Below, piece by piece: positions 1 to 7,196 of a stretch of 64,000 bases of DNA. Below the pieces are notes generated by a model, which had not been told where the DNA came from, made no database searches, and worked only from the letters and a program-made list of their open reading frames with translations. The position numbers and the translations under genes are program-made. The stretch's first letter is position 1. The number at the start of each line of letters is the position of its first letter. The DNA is from an uncultured Oscillospiraceae bacterium (GTDB lineage: Bacteria > Bacillota > Clostridia > Oscillospirales > Oscillospiraceae), in NCBI GenBank assembly GCA_934667095.1, contig CAKULE010000012.1, positions 1-64,000 on the forward strand, in the 5' to 3' direction.

Positions 1-240
1 ATGCAGCAGATCATGTTCAAGGGATTGGATCGGCGGCTGGCAGAATTTCTCCTTGCCGAAGCGGAGCGTACCGGCTCTGATACGATACGCATGACCCATG
101 AGCAGATCGCCCAGCACATCAGCTCGGCGCGTGAGGCGGTGGCGCGGATGCTCAAAGGCTTCTCGGAGGACGGGCTTGTGGAACTTAGAAGAGGCGCAAT
201 CACACTGCGGGATAAGGACAGACTAAATCGTCTGAAATAA
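1..240 (+). CDS. Crp/Fnr-family transcriptional regulator, C-terminal part (cut by window edge)
   Basis: Only the last 79 residues lie in the window, so the ATG at base 1 is probably internal. They end the effector domain's connecting helix (FLLAEAERTGS) and carry a winged helix-turn-helix of the Crp type: MTHEQIAQHISSAREAVARM is the typical recognition-helix region, followed by the wing ELRRGAITLRDKDRL. Crp/Fnr proteins sense a ligand, oxygen or redox state in their missing N-terminal part and bind palindromic operators. The next genes downstream encode Fe-S and thiol redox proteins in the same direction, so control of that block by this regulator is a reasonable inference; the sensing domain is not visible and the ligand cannot be told. 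Confidence 0.85.
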   Translation: MQQIMFKGLDRRLAEFLLAEAERTGSDTIRMTHEQIAQHISSAREAVARMLKGFSEDGLVELRRGAITLRDKDRLNRLK

Positions 241-446
241 AAAGAAATGTGACCATGCCATGAAATAATCGGAAATTCGCTATATTGACCATAAGATGGC
301 CTCCACAGTCTGTGGAAGGCGTAATTCACCTTCTTAAAATCCGGTGCTCAAAAAGCACCGGATTTTTTTATCAATGTAACCTCGTCACAGAAAAAAGATT
401 TGTCCTGCGGTATGATAAAGCCACAATCAAGAAAGAGGTGGCGAAC
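241..446 (+). other. Intergenic region with a short palindrome, upstream of the redox operon
   Basis: This 206-base gap separates the regulator from the Fe-S genes. It holds a perfect 6-bp inverted repeat (CCACAG-T-CTGTGG, 303-315), the terminator at 336-371, and a -10-like TATGAT at 411-416 without a convincing -35. A strong ribosome site (AGAGGTGG) precedes the next ATG at 447. No clear Fnr or Crp dyad was recognised. Confidence 0.5.
336..371 (+). terminator. Rho-independent terminator after the Crp/Fnr gene
   Basis: AAATCCGGTGCT pairs with AGCACCGGATTT around a CAAAA loop and runs into a T tract. It lies between the regulator and the redox genes, so the latter need their own promoter. Confidence 0.85.
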
Positions 447-650
447 ATGAAAATCAAGCTCAATCCCGATCAGGAGATTGTCAATACCATCCGGGAAGGA
501 CTCAAGCGCACCGGCGGATACTGTCCCTGCCGCAGGGAGCGCACAGAGGCGACCAAATGTATGTGCCAGGAGTTTAAGGATCAAATTGCAGATCCGCTCT
601 TCGAGGGATTCTGCCACTGTATGCTCTATTACAAATCCTTGCAGGATTAA
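447..650 (+). CDS. Small ferredoxin:thioredoxin reductase catalytic-subunit-like protein
   Basis: This 67-residue protein has three CxC-type cysteine pairs: CPC at 26-28, CMC at 38-40 and CHC at 56-58. That is the hallmark of the catalytic chain of ferredoxin:thioredoxin reductase, which uses a [4Fe-4S] cluster next to a disulfide to pass single electrons from ferredoxin to a thioredoxin disulfide. It is much shorter than plant and cyanobacterial chains (about 110 residues) and no variable subunit is seen, as is usual for bacterial and archaeal versions. The start at 447 was chosen for the AGAGGTGG ribosome site at 434-441 and because homology begins there. Ferredoxin and thioredoxin genes follow, which supports the assignment. 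Confidence 0.8.
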   Translation: MKIKLNPDQEIVNTIREGLKRTGGYCPCRRERTEATKCMCQEFKDQIADPLFEGFCHCMLYYKSLQD

Positions 651-662
651 GGGAGGAACGCT

Positions 663-866
663 ATGCGGTCAAAGAAACTGGCTGCCGTAGATCAGGCGCG
701 GTGCGTTGCCTGCGGCGTGTGTGAAACTGCCTGTCCACTGGGGGCTGTCAGGGTGCGCCGGGGCTGCTACGCCGCCGTGGAGGCGGAACGCTGCGTAGGC
801 TGCGGCAAGTGCGCAAAGCTCTGTCCCGTCGGCTGCATTGAGGTGAAAGTGAGGGCTGACGCATGA
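663..866 (+). CDS. 2[4Fe-4S] ferredoxin
   Basis: The 67-residue product has two classic cluster motifs, CVACGVCETACP near residues 14-25 and CVGCGKCAKLCP near 44-55, so it should bind two [4Fe-4S] clusters and act as a low-potential electron carrier in the cytoplasm. A good ribosome site (GGGAGGAACGCT) lies just upstream. Its stop overlaps the start of the next gene by 4 bases (ATGA), which implies translational coupling to the membrane Fe-S protein. It is the likely electron donor or acceptor partner of the ferredoxin:thioredoxin-reductase-like protein 12 bases upstream. Confidence 0.9.
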   Translation: MRSKKLAAVDQARCVACGVCETACPLGAVRVRRGCYAAVEAERCVGCGKCAKLCPVGCIEVKVRADA

Positions 867-1438
867 AAGCAAAGCATTGGTACGATTACCTGTGGGTATA
901 TGCCATCATCTATTTTGCACTGGGCTTCTTCAACATCCTGTTTGCATGGCTGGGCATGATCGATTTTCTTCTGCCGCTGTTCTTAGCCATCTTTGGCGGG
1001 AACAAATTCTTTTGCAACCACCTCTGCGGACGGGGACAACTGTTCAGCAAGCTGGGAACTGACCTTAAATGCTCCCGCTGCAAGCCCACGCCCCGCTGGA
1101 TGTCCTCCAAGTGGTTCCGTTACGGCTTTTTGCTCTTTTTCCTGACGATGTTCGGCAACATGGTGTTCCAGACCTATCTGGTCGCTGCCGGTGCTGCGTC
1201 CCTGCGGGAGGCCATTAAGCTGTTCTGGACCTTCCGTGTGCCGTGGGGCTGGACTTACACAGCCGGTACGGTCGCTGACTGGGTGGCGCAGTTCAGCTTT
1301 GGCTTCTATAGCCTCATGCTGACCTCTCTGCTGCTGGGCCTGATCGTTATGGTGCTCTACAAGCCCCGGACGTGGTGTGCCTTTTGCCCGATGGGAACCA
1401 TGACCCAGGGTATTTGCAAGCTGAAAAACAAAGAATAA
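863..1438 (+). CDS. Membrane 4Fe-4S-binding protein (NapH/Fer4_5-like)
   Basis: The 191-residue protein has about four hydrophobic segments (roughly 10-45, 85-110, 140-170) and two cysteine motifs typical of the polyferredoxin-like Fer4_5 family: CNHLCGRGQ near 51-59 with a further CSRC near 71-74, and CAFCPMGTMTQG near 173-184. NapH, CcoG and related members move electrons between the membrane and Fe-S proteins, often with no fully known role. The gene starts inside the ferredoxin stop codon, so the two proteins are probably made together and may form a membrane electron-transfer pair. Whether it reduces quinone or another acceptor cannot be told. Confidence 0.8.
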   Translation: MKAKHWYDYLWVYAIIYFALGFFNILFAWLGMIDFLLPLFLAIFGGNKFFCNHLCGRGQLFSKLGTDLKCSRCKPTPRWMSSKWFRYGFLLFFLTMFGNMVFQTYLVAAGAASLREAIKLFWTFRVPWGWTYTAGTVADWVAQFSFGFYSLMLTSLLLGLIVMVLYKPRTWCAFCPMGTMTQGICKLKNKE

Positions 1439-1466
1439 CCATATACAAACGAAAGGAGCCTTTCTC

Positions 1467-1787
1467 ATGGCTGAACTGAACATCACTGTTGCGAATTTTG
1501 AAAACGAGGTACTGAACGCCGATAAGCCCGTCCTGCTGGACTTCTACGCTGACTGGTGCGGACCGTGCAAAATGCTCTCCCCCGTACTGCATGAGCTTGC
1601 CGAAGAAAAAAGCGGTGCGCTCAAGGTGGGCAAGGTCAATGTGGACGAGCAGATGGAGCTGGCGATGCGTTTTCAGGTATCCAGCATCCCGATGCTGGTC
1701 GTATTCAAGGACGGGAAAGCCGTCGCCAAGTCGGTGGGCTATCGGCCTAAGTCGGAGATCGCCGCAATGGTGGAGGGCGCAAGATGA
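1467..1787 (+). CDS. trxA: Thioredoxin
   Basis: The 106-residue product is a complete single-domain thioredoxin with the active site WCGPCK (Cys31 and Cys34) and the cis-proline segment SSIPMLVVF near residue 72. It would reduce cytoplasmic protein disulfides and is the expected substrate of the ferredoxin:thioredoxin-reductase-like protein upstream; no NADPH-thioredoxin reductase is encoded next to it. A GAAAGGAGCC ribosome site precedes the ATG. The last codons overlap the start of the next gene by 4 bases, so it is coupled to the CoA-disulfide-reductase-like flavoprotein. Confidence 0.93.
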   Translation: MAELNITVANFENEVLNADKPVLLDFYADWCGPCKMLSPVLHELAEEKSGALKVGKVNVDEQMELAMRFQVSSIPMLVVFKDGKAVAKSVGYRPKSEIAAMVEGAR

Positions 1788-3478
1788 AAGTTGTGATCGT
1801 AGGCGGTGTGGCGGGCGGTGCTTCTGCCGCCGCCCGCATCCGCCGTCTGGATGAACACGCGCAGATCATCATGATCGAGCGCAGCGGCTATGTGTCCTAT
1901 GCCAACTGCGGCCTACCGTATTATGTGGGCAGTGTGATCAAGGAGCAGGAAGAACTGACGCTGCAAACTCCGGAGAGCTTCTGGGATCGTTTTCGCATTG
2001 ATGTGCGGGTACGGCAGGAAGTAACTGAGATCAATCCCGCAGAGAAAACCGTCACCGTTCACGCGCTGGACAGCGGCAAGATCTACACGGAAACCTACGA
2101 CAAGCTGCTTCTTGCCCCCGGCGCAAAGCCGACGGTTCCTGCACTTTCCGGCGTCAGCAGTGAGCGTGTTTTCACGCTGCGCACCGTGGAGGATACCCTC
2201 CGCATTCGGCGCTTTGCAGAGGAGCAGAAACCGAAAACCGCTGTTTTGGCTGGCGGCGGCTTTATCGGTCTGGAAATGGCGGAAAACCTTGTGGAGATGG
2301 GCGTTTCGGTCACCATCGTTCAGCGTCCGAAGCAGCTATTAGCGCCGCTGGATGCGGATATGGCGAGCTTTGTCCATGCGGAAATGCGCAGACACGGCGT
2401 GGCTCTGCGGTTGGGTGAAACCGTCACCGGATTCCGGCAGGACGGAGATTCCGTGCTGACGCTGCTGGAGGATGGTGGGCCGCTGCGCTCCGACATGGTG
2501 CTGCTGGCCATCGGCGTCACGCCGGACACGCATTTGGCAAAAGAAGCCGGACTCAGGCTTGGTATTCGTGGCAGCATCGCTGTCAACGAGCGGATGGAAA
2601 CCTCCGTGCCGGATATCTACGCTGTGGGGGACGCCGTAGAGGTCACCCATTTCGTGACCGGCCAGAAAGCGTTGATCTCTCTGGCGGGCCCCGCCAACAA
2701 GCAGGGACGCATTGCCGCTGACAACATCTGCGGCGGAAACAGCCGCTTTCACGGCTCTCAGGGTTCGTCTGTTCTGAAACTGTTTGGCTTGACAGCGGCC
2801 TCTACGGGGATCAACGAAAAGGCGGCGCAGGCAGCAGAAATCGCTTACGACAAAGTCGTATTGTTCCCGGCGTCCCACGCTGCCTATTATCCCGGCGCAC
2901 GGTCTATGGCAATGAAGGTGCTGTATGAAAAGGAAAGCCTGCGGCTGCTGGGTGCGCAGATCGTTGGCGGCGACGGCGTGGACAAGCGCATCGATGTGCT
3001 GGCAACGGCCATTCGCGCAAAAATGACAGCTCTGGAACTGACGGAGCTTGACCTTTCCTATGCGCCGCCCTATTCCTCTGCCAAAGACCCGGTCAATATG
3101 GCCGGTTTTATGATCGAGGACTTGGAGAGCAGGAAGGTGCGGCAGTTCCATTGGAATGAGGTTGAGGACTTGCCTTGCGACGGCAGCGCGGCGCTGCTGG
3201 ACGTCCGTACGGCGCGGGAGTATCAGCGGGGTCATCTGGATGGCTTTCGGAATATTCCCCTGGACGATCTGCGGGAGCACTTGGACGAGTTAGCGCGGGA
3301 CAAGCCTGTCTATGTGAATTGCCAGACAGGGCTTCGCAGTTATCTGGCCTGCCGGCTTTTGACGCAGTACGGCTTCACCTGTGCCCATCTCTCCGGCGGA
3401 TACAGCTTTTATCAGGTCGTAACACAAGAGCAGCAGACAGCGCGGAGCGCCTATCCCTGCGGAATGGAGAAGCTATGA
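1784..3478 (+). CDS. CoA-disulfide reductase-like flavoprotein fused to rhodanese
   Basis: This 564-residue protein has the N-terminal FAD motif VVIVGGVAGGASAA, a single redox cysteine in SYANCGLPYY (Cys42) typical of CoA-disulfide reductase, NADH oxidase and persulfide reductases, a second NAD(P)H-binding glycine motif GGGFIGLEMAENL, and the FAD-binding segment YAVGDAVEV. A dimerisation domain follows, and the last 95 residues form a rhodanese domain with catalytic-loop CQTGLRS (Cys513). This arrangement is that of CoADR-RHD enzymes, which reduce CoA disulfides, CoA persulfide or polysulfide with NAD(P)H. The gene is coupled to thioredoxin upstream and to the truncated alarmone synthetase downstream (ATGA overlap). 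The exact sulfur substrate is inference. Confidence 0.9.
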   Translation: MKVVIVGGVAGGASAAARIRRLDEHAQIIMIERSGYVSYANCGLPYYVGSVIKEQEELTLQTPESFWDRFRIDVRVRQEVTEINPAEKTVTVHALDSGKIYTETYDKLLLAPGAKPTVPALSGVSSERVFTLRTVEDTLRIRRFAEEQKPKTAVLAGGGFIGLEMAENLVEMGVSVTIVQRPKQLLAPLDADMASFVHAEMRRHGVALRLGETVTGFRQDGDSVLTLLEDGGPLRSDMVLLAIGVTPDTHLAKEAGLRLGIRGSIAVNERMETSVPDIYAVGDAVEVTHFVTGQKALISLAGPANKQGRIAADNICGGNSRFHGSQGSSVLKLFGLTAASTGINEKAAQAAEIAYDKVVLFPASHAAYYPGARSMAMKVLYEKESLRLLGAQIVGGDGVDKRIDVLATAIRAKMTALELTELDLSYAPPYSSAKDPVNMAGFMIEDLESRKVRQFHWNEVEDLPCDGSAALLDVRTAREYQRGHLDGFRNIPLDDLREHLDELARDKPVYVNCQTGLRSYLACRLLTQYGFTCAHLSGGYSFYQVVTQEQQTARSAYPCGMEKL

Positions 3479-3882
3479 GTGAAAATCTATTCGGTTTGAC
3501 GGTTGCGGCAGATAAAGGCTTGGATGATCTGCAATGCCAGCGCCTTTTAAGCGAAAATCGCAGGTATCAGGAAGTCATGCTGCAATACCGCTGCGCGCTG
3601 AAAGCACTTGAAAGCCGGTTGGAAATCCTGAATGAAGAGTTTCCATTGCAGCATGACCGCAATCCGATAGAAAGTATGAAAAGCCGCTTGAAGTCGCCGT
3701 CCAGCATTATGAATAAGATCGTCGCAGGTGTAGCTGAGCACCTGCTCATAACTCTTCTGCAAAAGTGCGGCGGTATCCTGGGCGTAGCCGTCCTTCACCT
3801 TGAGCACCACGGCCGCGCTGGGATTGATGGCGGAGTTAGAATTGCTCATGGACGCCCAGCTGTCCACCTTAAAATCGTTTGA
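3475..3882 (+). pseudogene. Truncated small alarmone (GTP pyrophosphokinase) synthetase, N-terminal 82 residues only
   Basis: The frame opens with MSENLFGLTVAADKGLDD and continues to RLKSPSSIMNKI (about residue 82). This is the N-terminal helical part of small RelA/SpoT-type GTP pyrophosphokinases, including the substrate-binding lead-in K-SP-SI. The expected nucleotidyltransferase core (DVAG, RVVC, NGYRSLH motifs) is missing: after about base 3720 the reading continues through DNA that codes on the other strand and stops at 3882. The start overlaps the flavoprotein stop by 4 bases, so the gene was once the last cistron of the redox operon. It cannot make (p)ppGpp. The breakpoint looks like a deletion or recombination junction. 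Confidence 0.8.
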
Positions 3883-3885
3883 TAG
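3726..3885 (-). pseudogene. Fragment of a DUF4358-like protein gene, opposite strand
   Basis: Read on the minus strand, the DNA just right of the breakpoint gives AMSNSNS-like text followed by AAVVLKVKDGYAQDTAALLQ and KSYEQVLSY, which reads like real protein (an amphipathic helix after a hydrophobic strand) and recalls DUF4358 proteins of Clostridia. It runs straight into the antisense of the alarmone synthetase at about 3725, so its C-terminal half is gone, and no start codon with a ribosome site is seen upstream. Family assignment is from memory and weak. That coding potential switches strand at this point is the firmer observation. Confidence 0.45.
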
Positions 3886-4045
3886 GCTGGGCTCTCTTGC
3901 CCGTCCATACGTCCATACGATAGGGCGGCGGAAATGTCGGGTAAAAGCAAAATAATTGTGCGGTGGAGCGGAACTTTTCCCGCCTTCCTCCGTCTATCTA
4001 TGCAGAAAAGCCTTTCCGAATCAACCGCAAAGGAGCGTTATCACT

Positions 4046-4555
4046 ATGAAATCCATGAAAAATATTGCCCCCGTACTTCTGGGGGTCTGCTGCCTGCTGG
4101 CGCTGGTCCTCTCGGCGTTTGCGGCGGAAAAGCCCGCGTCGGGCGCCCCGGTGTACACCATCCGGGTGGGTCTGGAGCAGAAGGAGCTGGATCTCAGCGC
4201 CCTGCCCCGCCAGCCCTATCTGGAGGGCGACGTACTGATGGTCCCGCTGGCGGAGATCGCTGACGCGCTGGGCTATCAGGTCACGGTCTACCCCGCCTCC
4301 GGCACCGTCACGGTGGACGACGGCTACATCCAGAAGGCCACCCTCCACGACGGCTCGGCTGCAGTGGGTCTTGAGAGCTACCTCAAGGTCATCGACATGA
4401 GCCGCACCATCGAGAACACGGCCGCCACCGTCATCCTCGACGGCTGCGCCTATGTGCCCCTCAGCTTTTTCGAGGAATTCTTCAACGACGTGCAGGTGGA
4501 CGGAACCGTGATCTATGTGGCCCCCAGCATGTGCGAACTGGCCGCTACGGAATAA
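4046..4555 (+). CDS. Exported copper-amine-oxidase-N-type (stalk) domain protein
   Basis: The 169-residue product begins with a signal peptide (MKSMKNIAPVLLGVCCLLAL, cleavage probably after AFAA near residue 27). The rest matches the small beta-rich domain called Cu_amine_oxidN1 in Clostridia and Bacilli: VLMVPLAEIADALGYQV, TVTVDDG and YVPLSFFEEFF are its repeated signatures. Despite the name, these domains do not bind copper in most proteins; they are found in exported wall-associated proteins. The start was chosen at 4046 because of AAAGGAGCG at 4029-4037. It stands alone, with the redox-block breakpoint on the left and a terminator right after. Confidence 0.8.
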   Translation: MKSMKNIAPVLLGVCCLLALVLSAFAAEKPASGAPVYTIRVGLEQKELDLSALPRQPYLEGDVLMVPLAEIADALGYQVTVYPASGTVTVDDGYIQKATLHDGSAAVGLESYLKVIDMSRTIENTAATVILDGCAYVPLSFFEEFFNDVQVDGTVIYVAPSMCELAATE

Positions 4556-4558
4556 CGC

Positions 4559-4595
4559 AAAAAGGTGGAGAGCGCTTCTGCTCCCCACCTTTTTA
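4559..4595 (+). terminator. Rho-independent terminator
   Basis: AAAAAGGTGG pairs with CCACCTTTTT around a 16-base loop, 3 bases after the stop of the exported protein gene, and ends in a T tract. Confidence 0.8.
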
Positions 4596-4596
4596 T

Positions 4597-4743
4597 AATC
4601 TTATCCCCCTGTCCGCCCGATTCGAGCAGCGCTTTTACCGCGGAGGCAATCGCTTCCTCCCCCGCGCCCTCCGGGGCATCGATGGAAAAGCCCAGCCTCT
4701 CAAAGTCCTCCGGGCCGGACACATCCTCAAGGGGGGGAGCCCA
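4597..4743 (-). pseudogene. Remnant of an unidentified coding sequence
   Basis: On the minus strand this stretch reads DVSGPEDFERLGFSIDAPEG followed by a short acidic helix and ALLESGGQGDKI. The composition and codon pattern look like real protein, and the segment recalls the surroundings of DUF4367-type domains, but there is no start codon with a ribosome site and the frame runs out into the terminator of the neighbouring gene. It is best read as a leftover of a deleted gene. The remaining bases to 4800 hold two small GC palindromes (about 4757-4770 and 4776-4793) with no recognised role. Confidence 0.35.
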
Positions 4744-4784
4744 CCATCACCGGCGGGGCGCCCCGCTCCCTGTCAAGGGGCCTC

Positions 4785-4813
4785 TTCCCCTTTGGGGCGA
4801 AGTGTGCTATACT
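4785..4813 (+). promoter_or_regulatory. Extended -10 promoter of the malic enzyme gene
   Basis: TGCTATACT (4805-4813) is an extended -10 element. No good -35 lies 17 bases upstream (TTCCCC). It is 32 bases before the chosen ATG. Confidence 0.55.
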
Positions 4814-4844
4814 ATGGTCGATTTTGAACAAAGGAGCGCTTTTC

Positions 4845-6020
4845 ATGGATTACGCGGCCGAATCTCTCCGCCTCCACTACCAGTGGCGGGGCAAGCTGGA
4901 CATCGCCTATAAAATGCCTATTACCGACAAGGACTCTCTCTCGCTGGCCTATACCCCCGGCGTGGCCCAGCCCTGTCTGGAAATTCAGAAGGACGTGAAC
5001 AAGAGCTATGAACTCACCGGCCGGTGGAACACCGTGGCCGTGGTCACCGACGGCACTGCCGTGCTGGGTCTCGGTGACATCGGGCCGGAAGCCGGCATGC
5101 CCGTGATGGAGGGTAAGTGCGTGCTGTTCAAGGCCTTCGGCGGGGTGAACGCCATCCCGCTGTGCGTCCGCTCCAAGGACGTGGACGAGATCGTGAACAC
5201 CGTGGCCCTGCTGGCTGGGTCCTTCGGCGGGGTCAATCTGGAGGACATCTCCGCCCCCCGCTGCTTCGAGATCGAGCGGAAGCTGAAGGAGCGGTGCGAC
5301 ATCCCCATCTTCCATGACGACCAGCACGGCACCGCCATCATCGTGGCCGCCGCCCTGCAGAACGCCCTGAAGATCGTGGGCAAGCGGCTGGAGGACGTCA
5401 CCGCCGTGTTCTCCGGCACCGGCGCTGCGGGCACCGCCATCTTCAAGCTGCTGTGGTCCATGGGCCTGCACCATGCCACCCTGTGCGACATCCATGGCGT
5501 GGTCTACCCCGGCCGCCCCGGTCTGGAGCACGACCCCGCCCTGCGGGAGCTGGCAGAGCTGACCCGGCCCACCGTCCGGGGCACGCTGGCCGACGCTCTG
5601 CCCGGCGCGGACCTGTTCATCGGCGTGTCCGCCCCCAACCTCATCACCCCCGAGATGGTCAAAACCATGGCCAAGGACCCCATCCTCTTCCCCATGGCCA
5701 ACCCCACGCCGGAGATCATGCCCGATCTGGCGCTGGCGGCGGGAGCCGCCGTGGTGGGCACCGGCCGCAGCGACTTCCCCAACCAGATCAACAACGTGCT
5801 GGCCTTCCCCGGCGTGTTCCGGGGCGCGCTGGACGTGCGGGCCAGCGACATCAATGAGGCGATGAAGATCGCCGCCGCCAGGGCTCTGGCCGGGCTGGTG
5901 TCTGATGCGGAGCTCTCCCCCGACTACATCATTCCCGCCGCCTTCGACCCCCGGGTGGGTCAGACCGTGGCCGCCGCCGTGGCGCAGGCCGCCCGGGATT
6001 CCGGCGTCGCCCGTATCTGA
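4845..6020 (+). CDS. NAD(P)-dependent malic enzyme
   Basis: The 391-residue protein is a short bacterial malic enzyme that oxidatively decarboxylates malate to pyruvate. Visible signatures are the N-terminal SLAYTPGVAQPC, the substrate and metal region VVTDGTAVLGLGDIGPEAGM, the catalytic-lysine segment MEGKCVLFKAFGGV, the divalent-metal segment FHDDQHGTAI, the dinucleotide-binding FSGTGAAGTAI, and the late FPMANPTPEI. Length matches the family without the phosphotransacetylase tail (about 390). The start at 4845 was preferred over an upstream TTG because AAAGGAGCG sits 6-14 bases before it. It is monocistronic, with a promoter in front and a weak hairpin behind. Cofactor preference cannot be read reliably. 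Confidence 0.93.
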   Translation: MDYAAESLRLHYQWRGKLDIAYKMPITDKDSLSLAYTPGVAQPCLEIQKDVNKSYELTGRWNTVAVVTDGTAVLGLGDIGPEAGMPVMEGKCVLFKAFGGVNAIPLCVRSKDVDEIVNTVALLAGSFGGVNLEDISAPRCFEIERKLKERCDIPIFHDDQHGTAIIVAAALQNALKIVGKRLEDVTAVFSGTGAAGTAIFKLLWSMGLHHATLCDIHGVVYPGRPGLEHDPALRELAELTRPTVRGTLADALPGADLFIGVSAPNLITPEMVKTMAKDPILFPMANPTPEIMPDLALAAGAAVVGTGRSDFPNQINNVLAFPGVFRGALDVRASDINEAMKIAAARALAGLVSDAELSPDYIIPAAFDPRVGQTVAAAVAQAARDSGVARI

Positions 6021-6032
6021 GCGCAGCAGAGA

Positions 6033-6072
6033 GCGCCTCCGCCCTCGGTGAAGGCGCCCCTCCTCTTTTCCC
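6033..6072 (+). terminator. Possible weak terminator after malic enzyme
   Basis: GCGCCT and AGGCGC can pair around a 13-base loop and are followed by CCCTCCTCTTTTCC. The stem is short and the T tract is interrupted, so this is tentative. Confidence 0.4.
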
Positions 6073-6114
6073 CGTCTTTACAGGAATTTTACCGTCAACC
6101 CCCCCGCCTGCCTG

Positions 6115-6143
6115 TTGACTTCACCCCCGGGACAGGTTATCAT
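6115..6143 (+). promoter_or_regulatory. Sigma-A-type promoter of coaX
   Basis: TTGACT (6115-6120), a 17-base spacer and TATCAT (6138-6143) precede the coaX ATG at 6175. Confidence 0.75.
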
Positions 6144-6174
6144 TTTGCTATTGTATGAAAAGGAGGCCGCCTCC

Positions 6175-6939
6175 ATGGTCTTAGCCATTGACGTGGGCAA
6201 TTCCAATATCTGCATCGGCGTGTTTCAGGGAAATCGCTCCCTGCTGACCGCCCGCATCCGCACCGATCCCCTGCGGACGGAGACGGAGTATGCAGTCATG
6301 CTCCACCAGATCCTCTCCCTGAACCGGCTGGACCCGGCGGAGATCGAGGGTGCAGTCCTCTCCTGCGTGGTCCCGGTGCTCACCCCCATCCTGCGGGAGG
6401 CAGTGCGCAAGCTGGCCCCGGTGCAGGTGCTCACCGTAGGTCCCGGCATCCGCATGGGCATCAACCTCCGCATTGACGAGCCCGCCTCCTGCGGCGCAGA
6501 CCTTGTATGCACCGCCGTAGGCGCCGCGGAGAAGTACCCCCTGCCCGCCATCATCATCGACCTGGGCACCGCCACTAAAATCACCGTGGTGGATGAAAAG
6601 CGGAGCTATCTGGGCGGCATGATCGCCCCGGGCGTGGAGGTCTCGCTGGGGGCTCTGTCCGCCTCCGCCGCCCTGCTGCCCTCCATCGGCATCGGCCACG
6701 CCATCAAGGTCGTCGGCACCAACACGGTGGACAGCATGGCCTCCGGCAGCATCCTCGGCACCGCCTCCATGATCGACGGCATGATCGACCGCTATCAGGA
6801 GGAGCTGGGCCCCGCCAAAACGTTGGTGGCCTGCGGCGGGCTGGCCAAGGCCATCATCCCCCACTGCCGGCACCGGATCGAGGTGGACCCCACCCTCCTG
6901 CTGGACGGGCTGATGGCCATTTACCGCAAGAACCGCTGA
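6175..6939 (+). CDS. coaX: Type III pantothenate kinase
   Basis: The 254-residue protein phosphorylates pantothenate in the first committed step of coenzyme A synthesis. It starts with the ASKHA phosphate-binding motif VLAIDVGNSNICIGVF, has the pantothenate/dimer segment RIDEPASCGADLVCTAVGA, the second phosphate motif IIIDLGTATKITVVD, the segment GGMIAPGVEVSLGALSASAA and the adenosine motif VACGGLAKAI. Type III enzymes use no classical Walker motif and are not inhibited by CoA. The ATG at 6175 was chosen over an earlier in-frame start because AAAAGGAGG lies directly upstream and the first residues match the family start. Length is typical. Confidence 0.95.
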   Translation: MVLAIDVGNSNICIGVFQGNRSLLTARIRTDPLRTETEYAVMLHQILSLNRLDPAEIEGAVLSCVVPVLTPILREAVRKLAPVQVLTVGPGIRMGINLRIDEPASCGADLVCTAVGAAEKYPLPAIIIDLGTATKITVVDEKRSYLGGMIAPGVEVSLGALSASAALLPSIGIGHAIKVVGTNTVDSMASGSILGTASMIDGMIDRYQEELGPAKTLVACGGLAKAIIPHCRHRIEVDPTLLLDGLMAIYRKNR

Positions 6940-6978
6940 TCGTTCCCGATCGTCTGGGGCAGCCGCCCCTGCCGATAA

Positions 6979-7194
6979 ATTCGCGCCCCATCCGGATCGC
7001 CGGAGGGGCAGCAGGGAGAAAAAACATGGAAAACAGATGCCATCTGGGCGGAGGGGATGGGCTTCGGCGGCAATGTCGCCGGCTACATGTTCCTGGGTCT
7101 GGCCGGGGGCAATTTTCTGCTGGAACTGGCAGTGAACATGCTGCTCTCCCCGGCGATCGTGCGGATCCTGCGGGCCGCAAGGCATCAGAAATGA
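6979..7194 (+). pseudogene. 3' remnant of a multi-span membrane protein gene
   Basis: In the same frame as coaX, after a stop at 6976-6978, an open frame runs to a TGA at 7192-7194. Its last 50 or so residues read like a membrane protein end: WAEGMGFGGNVAGYMFLGLA, a short loop, then LLELAVNMLLSPAIVRILRA and a basic tail. No start codon with a ribosome site serves this frame, and the part before residue 20 looks non-coding. It looks like the C-terminus of a transporter, possibly an ECF-type substrate-binding subunit, left after deletion; the family is a guess. A shared terminator follows directly. Confidence 0.45.
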
Positions 7195-7196
7195 AC

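Noticed and set aside
303..315. Palindrome CCACAG-T-CTGTGG as an operator for the Crp/Fnr protein
   Set aside because: It does not resemble TTGAT-N4-ATCAA or TGTGA-N6-TCACA, and no promoter could be placed around it; left as an unassigned dyad.
3901..3920. Direct repeat of GTCCATAC as a possible integration target duplication
   Set aside because: The two 8-base copies touch each other and flank nothing; no integrase, transposase or inverted repeats are near, so it is no evidence for a mobile element end.
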